A DNA stretch of 64,000 nucleotides. Source: Aggregatilineales bacterium (GTDB taxonomy: Bacteria; Chloroflexota; Anaerolineae; Aggregatilineales; Phototrophicaceae). Where the stretch lies: assembly GCA_030834905.1 (NCBI GenBank), contig JAUQWZ010000011.1:62001-126000 (forward strand), given 5' to 3'. The stretch's first letter is position 1; each line of letters opens with the position of its first letter. Positions 42,701 through 49,174 of the stretch are shown one piece after another. The position numbers and the translations under genes were made by a program. The notes below the pieces were generated by a model that was given only the letters and a program-made list of their open reading frames with translations, was not told the DNA's origin and did not search any database.

Positions 42701-45127
42701 CACGGCGCGCTTGAGCAGCGCCACCCGCGTCAGCTTGTCCGCGTTGATGGCAACGTGCTGGCGCTCCATATCCGCCAGAATGTCCTCGCGGATGCTCTCC
42801 AGCGCCGCCCATACCGGGTTCTCGCTCCAGCCGTTGAGGAAGTCGATCAGCCGGTTGCTGACGAAATCGACCACTTCGACCAGAAAATGCCCGCTGCCCA
42901 TCGCCGGGTCAAGCACGCGCACATTCAGGCAGTCGTCCACCAGCTGCTGCATCTCCGGCTTGTTCCAGAAGGTTGAGGGATCATCCGCCCCTCGCCCTAA
43001 GGGAGAAGGGCTGGGGGTGAGGGCTTTGCGCCGCGCCTCGACCAAACGCGCATATTCCCGATATTCGCGCTGTGCCTGCCGCAGCTGCGGTTCACACTCG
43101 GACAGCTTGCGCTCCAGCACCGGTCCAACGGTGTGCTGGACGATATACTTGACGATGTAATCCGGCGTGTAGTAGCTGCCGGTGGCTTTGCGCTCCTGCT
43201 TGTCGTTTTCAAGATAAACGTCGCCTTTCGCCAGCGACGCCAGCGGCTTCCTCACGTTCTTCGCGGGCTGATAAACCTCTTTACCCTTCTCTTTCGTCAC
43301 CGCCAGCGCTTCAGCGGCGATCTTCAGCTTAAATTCAAGCAGCCCTTCGTAGATGCTGCCCAACTGGCGCACGCCCAGCGATTTGAAGTCGATAAAGACC
43401 AGCTTCTTGGTCTTGTCATCCTCGTCGCGCGTCAGCCGATCCAGTCCCAGCGCCAGATACTGGTCGGGGATGGCATAGTCTACGAGGAAGCGCCCGCTGT
43501 CGTTCTCGCTGCTGAACAAGCCGCCGTTGTAGGTCGGCATGTTGTAGTCCGCCGAACCCTGATCAATCGCCCCAAACAGCACTTTCAGGCGCTCGTACAT
43601 GCTGGTCGATTTGTTCGCGTAATGCTTCCGCAGCAGGTTGGGCGCGTTGGCTTCGTTCTCACCGCCCTGCTCCGCCAGCTCGCGCTTGAGCCGGTACAGG
43701 CTGTAATCGCCGTAGCCCGGCACTTCGCTCACCGGCAGCAGTTCCAGGCTTTCGGCGTAGAGGATGAACATCATGCGATAGAGAAAAGTCATCGTGCCGG
43801 TGAACACCACATCGAGATCAATGTCCGCTTCCTTAACGCCCTGCGTCCGCATGTGCGCGATGAAGCCTTTGGCAAACTGCGGGAAGATCTCCACGAACAC
43901 GCGATCTTTCAGGCGGTCGCCCAGTTCCCTGGCATATTTGCCGGATTCGGTCAGCAGCGTATCGAGGAAGCCGGTGAACGCCTGCTGGCGGAACATCAGC
44001 CACCAGTATTTCAGCGCGGTGATCTGGTCAGTCGCGGCAATCGCTTCTTCGAGGTCAATCTCGTAGTAGTTGGTCGCTTTGTTGCTGGCGGTAGACGAGT
44101 ACAAGCGCCACAGCTTGCCGTTGGTGACGATCACCCACGGGACTTTCGTCTTTTCCAGCACACTGACCACCAGCGCGCCGGGGATTTCATCGGGCGTGCC
44201 ATCTTCGGGTTCGCGGGTGGTGTCCACGTCATCGAGGTTGCGATTCCAGACGTAGGTCAGCGCAACAGCGACGGGCTTGCTGCGGTCGCCCTGGCTGTAC
44301 AGGTTATAGTCCGGCTCATCGGCAGCGGAATCACCGGGTTTGCTGACTTCGTAATCAAACCCAAGCAGCCCGAACATCGGTTCATACAGCCCCTGCCGAA
44401 TCGTCTGCTCTGGCTGACGGGTGAAGGTCTGACGCGCGGTGACGATGTGCCGGTAAGCCTCACGCGCCGCTGGAAGAACATCATCATCCCATTCCGGCGT
44501 GAGGCGTGAATCGGTCAATCGCTGCTTGAGGTAGTAATCCGAGAACAGCGCCCGGTTGTTGAAGTACTCCTCGCTCCACTCCGCCAGCCGGTAGGCAGAG
44601 CGCATTTTTTCCCACTGGTAAGCACTGTCTTCTTCCGTGAAGCTGAAACGCTTCAGCACCCGCAGCCTGACTGAATCGGGATTGAGGCGATTAATGTGCA
44701 GCGGAATCGGACGAATCACCTGCGAAAGGGGTTTGCCGCGACTTTTGCTTTTTGTGACCACGCGCTCCAGCAGCACGAAGTCGATAGTTTCGTAATTCGA
44801 GGTCAGCACAAGCAGCGCGTTTTCGGTACGATCTTTGAAGCGGCGGGCGATGTCGTTGCGCAGCTTCGCCGTCACCGAACGCACTTCGAAGAAATAGACC
44901 CTGATGTCTTCGTCTACAGGATCAACTGCCAGCAGTTCAAGCCGCAAAATCTGCTGGCGCAGGTCTTCGCTATCCAAACCGAGCATGCCAATATCCGGGA
45001 TCACAGTCCGGTCATCGATGTTGTATCCGAGTTTGGCAAACAGACCAGCAATTTCGTGAGGGTTTTCAAGCGCACGAATATCCTTATGGGTCAAATTCAC
45101 ATCGTTGACGCGCATCTCATCCAGCAT
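39755..45127 (-). CDS. Giant Eco57I/PglX-like N6-adenine DNA methyltransferase
   Basis: 1790 aa. Residues about 1-450 form an unassigned N-terminal part; EPDYNLYSQGDRSKPVAVAL near 290 sits where type IIG enzymes keep a PD-(D/E)xK nuclease, but the last acid/Lys pair is not evident. The methyltransferase core has motif I VLDPAMGSGHFLVEV near 735 and motif IV VVGNPPYVRQE near 1030 (NPPY, N6-adenine). Residues about 1040-1385 are the target-recognition region, encoded by strikingly AT-rich DNA. A helical C-terminus follows. An in-frame repeat gives ALTPSPSPLGRG near 705. It probably methylates host DNA in a restriction or BREX/DISARM-like system with the PLD-SNF2 helicase; none of pglZ, brxC, drmA or drmB is present. 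Confidence 0.88.
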   Translation of the reverse strand: MLDEMRVNDVNLTHKDIRALENPHEIAGLFAKLGYNIDDRTVIPDIGMLGLDSEDLRQQILRLELLAVDPVDEDIRVYFFEVRSVTAKLRNDIARRFKDRTENALLVLTSNYETIDFVLLERVVTKSKSRGKPLSQVIRPIPLHINRLNPDSVRLRVLKRFSFTEEDSAYQWEKMRSAYRLAEWSEEYFNNRALFSDYYLKQRLTDSRLTPEWDDDVLPAAREAYRHIVTARQTFTRQPEQTIRQGLYEPMFGLLGFDYEVSKPGDSAADEPDYNLYSQGDRSKPVAVALTYVWNRNLDDVDTTREPEDGTPDEIPGALVVSVLEKTKVPWVIVTNGKLWRLYSSTASNKATNYYEIDLEEAIAATDQITALKYWWLMFRQQAFTGFLDTLLTESGKYARELGDRLKDRVFVEIFPQFAKGFIAHMRTQGVKEADIDLDVVFTGTMTFLYRMMFILYAESLELLPVSEVPGYGDYSLYRLKRELAEQGGENEANAPNLLRKHYANKSTSMYERLKVLFGAIDQGSADYNMPTYNGGLFSSENDSGRFLVDYAIPDQYLALGLDRLTRDEDDKTKKLVFIDFKSLGVRQLGSIYEGLLEFKLKIAAEALAVTKEKGKEVYQPAKNVRKPLASLAKGDVYLENDKQERKATGSYYTPDYIVKYIVQHTVGPVLERKLSECEPQLRQAQREYREYARLVEARRKALTPSPSPLGRGADDPSTFWNKPEMQQLVDDCLNVRVLDPAMGSGHFLVEVVDFVSNRLIDFLNGWSENPVWAALESIREDILADMERQHVAINADKLTRVALLKRAVLKRCVYGVDLNPMAVELAKVSLWLDAFTLGAPLSFLDHHLKCGNSLIGARVSEVQAALEGQLTLFSQSKFAGVMLAADLMQKVSYLSDNTVAQVQASQNAYRDASDHLAPYKRVLDVYTSRWFGNTPTKGKKSGALFDPTVEFLRRDDTQAWLEDPRSPKNRLPADDYMQAGLVAKTALDAAESKRFFHWELEFPEVFFAPSTPGGQDVKLREDGGFDAVVGNPPYVRQEALDNVTKSSFQSQFAEIYSGVADIYVYFLGKAVSILRPSGYVSYITSGMFRKLKYGKGLRQFLATQTTLISLVDFEFEQPFQDAITYPVVVVIQKRPPQSNDMVNVVLASSDSKIINNQNQNRFPLPISDNDWIFTNTNLTRILHGWDESSPLIEWLNGQINRGVSTGYNDAFVVEQAVRDSIIRKEPSAAKIIKPYMRGNDLHAWYQDENNLWLIFTRRGLNIKLYPEVENHLSKYRSNLEPRPATLSKSANWTGRKAGSYQWYEIQDSVEYYEVFENPRIHSTKVSQSPAFSLLTTPMYAANTSYVLPIKDIQSGLFLTAVLNSGISGYYCRQVFAPKANGYYEVQPERLENLPFPRIDFTTPADEREGLANIIIANYRRGDHADVLHRVQAALGANQTDVVHDVLTFLAQQMIDLNKQKQAEVKRFLGWLEGKLKIAPKKDGSAGIDSLTGKTILQGYLGDYQKGQREVSWQDFYYRLHQNRSRFGAALSSIETEIEREYAASLQALLPIKDRLAKTDALIDRIVYRLYGLTDAEIELIERPQYEQALADAKAAVIADQTITDDEVKLDKIAEGILPAAQRFFERVEPRDVEAALDGELPSWRSLPPEAPTFLLTGDYNLRALPDQMDFSSSVIPYTKAVEVALHRLIFEPFRASHRDLDARNDFLKKFMRGERELTLGSYMIILSSRRETALRAFVQPIIGDLDGLAAMLNDDAMREVRNKAAHEDVISRDEAAQARAWAIGILGKL
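42987..43026. repeat. Palindromic repeat inserted in the methyltransferase reading frame
   Basis: The minus strand reads CCCTCACCCCCAGCCCTTCT and continues with CCCTTAGGGCGAGG. It is translated as LTPSPSPLGRG. This is a widespread short repeat type recognised by that peptide in many bacteria. Confidence 0.65.
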
Positions 45128-45502
45128 TGTATATCTCGATCCATGTGTAGGTCAGGCAGTAGCAAGTCTCAGGGCAGCGCCCATCAGGATTTTACTTCTA
45201 AGCTCGCAAATAGAGAAACAAGGGCGCGAAGCAGCCGAAGATGCCGTTTTTGGCATGTGCCTTTATTCGCTGATTTCAGAGATGATAGCATCCACCGTGA
45301 CTTATCAGGAAAGCAACTCCATTTCCTGCGTAGGCGCTCGCCGGAATGCATTCCCATGACAACAGGTTATCTTGAGCAACCAGGACATATTCCCGACTCA
45401 TCCGGGCATTTTTCCCAGCCCGAACGTGACACTGGCTCATGACAACAGGACACCGGCGGATATATGGTACGTTGAGTGCAAATGAGAAAAAGGGGATTAG
45501 CA
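45128..45502. other. Intergenic region between the methyltransferase and cupredoxin genes
   Basis: This 375-bp stretch separates divergent genes and marks the border between the two halves of the island. It has no supportable gene. CATGACAACAGG occurs twice (45356-45367 and 45438-45449), 82 bp apart, upstream of the cupredoxin gene and might be an operator. No convincing -35/-10 pair was found. Confidence 0.5.
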
Positions 45503-46549
45503 ATGCCTGCTTCTCTGGTTGATGTTCGAAACGTGCGATTATTTCGTTGGGCACTCGCGGGGGCGCTTCTTGTAGGGTTGTGTGCCGGTGTGTTGATTCC
45601 GCGCATCACAGCTCAGGCACAGGAGACGGAGGCTCAGACTTACACTGTTTTTGCCGGAGCGGGCAACTTGTACAACACCGCCGTTCTGGCTTTTGGTCCC
45701 CAGAGGATTCAGGTTCATCGGGGAGATACGGTGACATGGATCATCGATGGTTTCCACAACATCCACTTCGCGCCAGGACCCACCGAGTTGGTTATCGCGC
45801 CTGAAGTCAACGGTCAGCCGCTGCCTCAGATGAATCCAGCAGTGGCATTTCCGAGCCTGGAAAGCGGAGCAGTGTTTCAAGGCGGCGACGCCAATAGTGG
45901 GATTCCCCTTGATCCGGCAAACCCAATGGTTGCGTTTTCGTTGGTGATGGATGTTGTACCCGGCATCTATGCTTACTACTGCGATATCCATCCGGGGATG
46001 GCGGCGGTGATTGAGGTCGTGGATAGTGCAACCTCTATTCCCAGTCCTACAGAAGCGCTGGCAAACGGCGCGACAGAACTGGCTGTACAGGGGGGACAGG
46101 GAGTGCAAGCGGCGATGCAGACCGCCATGCAGACTGCAACAGAGACAGAAGATGATGTCTTACAGATTCAGGCAGGTCTCCAGGCAGGCGGGGCAGCGGT
46201 ACTCGATTTCTTCCCCTCTAGTTCGCTGATCGACGCAGGGCAAAGTGTGACATGGACAGTTCCTTTAGGCATGGAGCCGCACACCATCACCTGGCCCATG
46301 CTGCCTCCAGGCTCGGAAGTTACGGTTATCCCCCAGGATGGTGGAACGCCAGTCCTCGCATTCGCAGACGCTGCCTTCCCGTCACCGGAAAGTGGCACCG
46401 AGATCGGAACGGGCGATCCGTTTAACAGCGGAATCCTGATGCCTGGTCAGAGCTTTACCCTGAAGTTCAGCGAGCCTGGCGTCTACAACTACGCCTGTTT
46501 CCTGCATCCAGGAATGCAAGGCACCGTGGTCGTGATGCCCGCTTCCTGA
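45503..46549 (+). CDS. Exported protein with two cupredoxin (plastocyanin-like) domains
   Basis: About 348 aa. The ATG at 45503 has AAAAGGGG seven bases upstream; earlier GTG/ATG codons are less likely. A membrane-spanning signal (LFRWALAGALLVGLCAGVLI) is followed by two copper-binding beta-barrels. Domain 1 (about 45-155) has the His in DGFHNIHFAP and the Cys-His-Met set in YAYYCDIHPGM. Domain 2 (about 205-345) has the His in MEPHTITWP and the set in YACFLHPGM. All four type-1 copper ligands are present in both. A low-complexity linker (AAMQTAMQTATETEDD) joins them. It probably carries electrons or copper outside the membrane. It heads the plus-strand cluster that includes SCO1. Confidence 0.9.
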   Translation: MPASLVDVRNVRLFRWALAGALLVGLCAGVLIPRITAQAQETEAQTYTVFAGAGNLYNTAVLAFGPQRIQVHRGDTVTWIIDGFHNIHFAPGPTELVIAPEVNGQPLPQMNPAVAFPSLESGAVFQGGDANSGIPLDPANPMVAFSLVMDVVPGIYAYYCDIHPGMAAVIEVVDSATSIPSPTEALANGATELAVQGGQGVQAAMQTAMQTATETEDDVLQIQAGLQAGGAAVLDFFPSSSLIDAGQSVTWTVPLGMEPHTITWPMLPPGSEVTVIPQDGGTPVLAFADAAFPSPESGTEIGTGDPFNSGILMPGQSFTLKFSEPGVYNYACFLHPGMQGTVVVMPAS

Positions 46550-46584
46550 GCATGAATGCACCACTATGGTTTTCGAAATCCTCT

Positions 46585-46615
46585 ATGGGGCTGTATCCAC
46601 TGATGACAGCCCCAT
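46585..46615 (+). terminator. Hairpin after the cupredoxin gene
   Basis: ATGGGGCTGT (46585-46594) pairs with ACAGCCCCAT (46606-46615), a perfect 10-bp stem with an 11-base loop. Only CTCTCCCTC follows, so termination may be partial and allow read-through into the SCO1 gene. Confidence 0.5.
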
Positions 46616-46654
46616 CTCTCCCTCATCGGTCAGCAAGTGCGAGGAGCAGTTCAC

Positions 46655-47377
46655 ATGGTGAACCGTGTGTTAAGGACACAACTGAACACAGGTTTCCGCT
46701 ATGCCATCCCTATCATATTCATCATCGGCTTGTTTGCGGCTGGCTTTCTGGGAGGCAATCTGCTGAACGCAGGCTTTCAGTCTCCATCCCAGTCCGTTTC
46801 AGCCGACACATCCCGACCTGCCAGCGGTGCTGTTGTTGATCCACCGCACCGGCTACAAAACTTCACCCTCACCGCCTCTACGGGTGACCCGATCAGCCTG
46901 AGCGACCTGCGCGGACGAGTCGTACTGCTGTTGTTCGGCTACACACACTGCCCGGATATATGCCCGACAACGCTCGCCGATTATCGGCGGGTGAAACAGA
47001 CTCTGGGCGAGGCTGCGAATGAGGTCGAATTTGTGTTTATCAGCGTGGACGCCGCACGCGATACACCCGAGGTGCTGGCTGAATATCTGGGACAATTTGA
47101 CGCTGATTTCATCGGTATGACAGGCACTGAGGCGACGCTGCGGAGGATCGGCGCGGAGTACGGACTGCTTTTTCAACAGGAAACGATCAGCGTCGGACAC
47201 GAACATGAAGCGGGACATGAGCACCAGCATGAGGCGGCGCTCGACCAGGAAAACTACTTCGTGCAGCACACATCACCGTCGTTTCTTGTCGATCGTGACG
47301 GCTACCTGCGGATGGTTTACTTCTACGGCACACCGCCAGAGGTCATCACAGAAGACATCCGCCAAATTCTGAATTAG
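46655..47377 (+). CDS. SCO1/SenC-family copper chaperone, membrane-anchored
   Basis: About 240 aa. An N-terminal anchor (YAIPIIFIIGLFAAGFLGG) is followed by a thioredoxin-fold domain with the copper-binding pair in THCPDICPTT (CxxxC) and the third ligand His in YFVQHTSPSFLVD. SCO proteins deliver copper to the CuA site of cytochrome oxidase or act in thiol redox. Unusually, an insert GHEHEAGHEHQHE lies just before the ligand His and could be an extra metal-binding loop. The ATG at 46655 has GAGGAG eight bases ahead; a GTG at 46637 is an alternative. No cytochrome oxidase gene is in the window. The neighbouring cupredoxin suggests a shared copper-handling task. Confidence 0.93.
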   Translation: MVNRVLRTQLNTGFRYAIPIIFIIGLFAAGFLGGNLLNAGFQSPSQSVSADTSRPASGAVVDPPHRLQNFTLTASTGDPISLSDLRGRVVLLLFGYTHCPDICPTTLADYRRVKQTLGEAANEVEFVFISVDAARDTPEVLAEYLGQFDADFIGMTGTEATLRRIGAEYGLLFQQETISVGHEHEAGHEHQHEAALDQENYFVQHTSPSFLVDRDGYLRMVYFYGTPPEVITEDIRQILN

Positions 47378-47393
47378 CGTAGCGAGAACAGAG

Positions 47394-48383
47394 ATGAACA
47401 GGGTTTTTATCTCAACAAATGGCAGCAGGCTGGCACGGGCAGAATGCCACAGCGATCAATGGTCAGTCGAGTTTCTACTCGAAGGCGCGAATGTGCGCTG
47501 CCTGGCTGTTGACCCACATAACCAAAATATCGTGTATGCCGGAACACAGGACAAAGGGGTGCTGCGGTCTAATGACCGGGGCAAAACCTGGCAGCCTCTT
47601 GGGATGGAGGGTCATGTTGTCAAAGCAATTGCGATAAGCCCTGCTGAACCCGGACTGATTGTCGTCGGCATCAGACCAGCGAGGGTTTTCATTTCGCGTG
47701 ATGGCGGACAAAGTTGGATGGAATCCATGTCCTTTAGGAAGAAGCGGCGCTTGTTCTGGTTCTCTCCTGCGGAAAAACCGTTTACCGCCTATGTGCAGGG
47801 CATTGCGCTCTCGCCTGCCAATCCCAATATGATGGTGGTCGGGGTCGAGTTAGGCTCAGTCGTTCGCAGCACGGATGGCGGCAAAACGTGGCAGGATCAC
47901 CGCAAAGGCGCGTTACGGGACTGCCACTCGGTCAAATTTCATGCTGTCAATGGCGATTGGGTCTACGAAGGTGGTGGAACGGGTGCTGGCGCTGCCTTCA
48001 GCCGCGATGCTGGAAATACCTGGACACAGTCCAGACAGGGTCTTGATCGCCATTATGGTTGGGCAGCCGCAGCAGACCCCGTGCGCCCGGAGGTGATGTA
48101 TGTTTCCTTGTCACCCGGTCCCATGAAAGCGCATAGTACCGACAATGCACAGGCGTATATCTTCCGCTCGATAGGCGGCAGCATATGGGAAAAACTGAGT
48201 GGTGGGTTGCCACAGCCGTTGAACCATATGCCCTACGCGCTTCTTACTGACCCCGACGCGCCCGGACATCTGTATGCTGGTTTGAGCAGCGGCGATGTCT
48301 GGCACACGACGGATCATGGTGATCACTGGCGGCAGCTTCCCGTCAACCTGGGGACGATTTGGACGGCGATGATTATGCTTTGA
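47394..48383 (+). CDS. BNR/Asp-box beta-propeller protein (sortilin/photosystem-assembly-like)
   Basis: 329 aa, no signal peptide and no membrane span. Six Asp-box-like repeats are visible: VLRSNDRGKTWQPL, VFISRDGGQSWMES, VVRSTDGGKTWQDH, AFSRDAGNTWTQS, IFRSIGGSIWEKL and VWHTTDHGDHWRQL, so one six-bladed propeller is likely. Such proteins range from sialidases to Ycf48/HCF136 assembly factors. No catalytic residues of glycosidases are evident, so binding or scaffolding is more plausible. It starts 16 bases after the SCO1 stop and belongs to that operon. Function unknown. Confidence 0.75.
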   Translation: MNRVFISTNGSRLARAECHSDQWSVEFLLEGANVRCLAVDPHNQNIVYAGTQDKGVLRSNDRGKTWQPLGMEGHVVKAIAISPAEPGLIVVGIRPARVFISRDGGQSWMESMSFRKKRRLFWFSPAEKPFTAYVQGIALSPANPNMMVVGVELGSVVRSTDGGKTWQDHRKGALRDCHSVKFHAVNGDWVYEGGGTGAGAAFSRDAGNTWTQSRQGLDRHYGWAAAADPVRPEVMYVSLSPGPMKAHSTDNAQAYIFRSIGGSIWEKLSGGLPQPLNHMPYALLTDPDAPGHLYAGLSSGDVWHTTDHGDHWRQLPVNLGTIWTAMIML

Positions 48384-48477
48384 CGGTAGAGAGCAGGCGG
48401 TATTGATTCTCTGGTGATTGCTGTGATTGGCACGCTCACATTTGCGCAGCGAAGCCTTGTATGAGAGGAACGGCAGC

Positions 48478-49122
48478 ATGAGAACCTGGATTATGTCTCG
48501 GACTGGAACAATCTCACTCACCGTCGCCATTACCATTGGCGCTGCTCTGGCACTTCTAAGCGCGATAATCGCGCAGGGCTTATCCACACGCACCGCTTCA
48601 GCCAGCCTGCTCGTTCTGAGTTTCATAGTGTTTGGGGTTGGCGGCGTCCTCTATTCAGGAAGAGCCTTTCTCAACTGGCGCATCGAGGAGACTTCTGCTC
48701 ATCTGATCTGGGAACGGGGCTGCATCATCACTGCCGTTCTGGCAGCGGTTCTGGGGTTAGCGCTGCTGGAGGACATGCTGCGCGCCGTCGGAGATTCGTT
48801 TCTGGCGCGATCAGGCATGGTGGCTTATCTGTTTGGCGCGGTGGTCGTGGTGGTTGCCGAAACCGCATACCTCGGTAAGCGCGATTGGCTCTATCCGCAG
48901 ATTGTACTGTATGTCCTCGTGGCTTTTCTGGCTCAGGCGGCTTTTGGAGCAGCCCTGCTGCAAACCGGTCTTCTGGCTGGCTGGGTGGGATGGGCGACAG
49001 TTATCTGGAACCTGGGATGGCTGCTGGTTATGCTCATCGTGCGCCCGCAGGAAGTCTATTACCCTGTGCTTCACCACGTTGCGCCGCTTATCATCGGGAT
49101 TGCGCTGCTCACACAGACGTAA
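48478..49122 (+). CDS. Seven-span membrane protein of unknown function
   Basis: About 214 aa with six or seven hydrophobic segments (ISLTVAITIGAALALLSAII, LLVLSFIVFGVGGVLYSG, CIITAVLAAVLGLALLE and others) and very short loops. No domain is recognised and no metal-binding Cys/His/Met cluster stands out, apart from PVLHHVAP near the end. The ATG at 48478 has GAGAGGA eight bases upstream. It lies between the propeller gene and the histidine kinase gene, within the plus-strand cluster of the island. Confidence 0.6.
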   Translation: MRTWIMSRTGTISLTVAITIGAALALLSAIIAQGLSTRTASASLLVLSFIVFGVGGVLYSGRAFLNWRIEETSAHLIWERGCIITAVLAAVLGLALLEDMLRAVGDSFLARSGMVAYLFGAVVVVVAETAYLGKRDWLYPQIVLYVLVAFLAQAAFGAALLQTGLLAGWVGWATVIWNLGWLLVMLIVRPQEVYYPVLHHVAPLIIGIALLTQT

Positions 49123-49174
49123 TCAACAGCGGCGCGCCATCAAGTGCCGGATCATGATACGATAGAGCATAAGC

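Noticed and set aside
35147..45127. Standard BREX, DISARM or type I restriction system
   Set aside because: The required partners (pglZ, brxC, drmA, drmB, hsdS) are absent and the helicase carries its own PLD domain.
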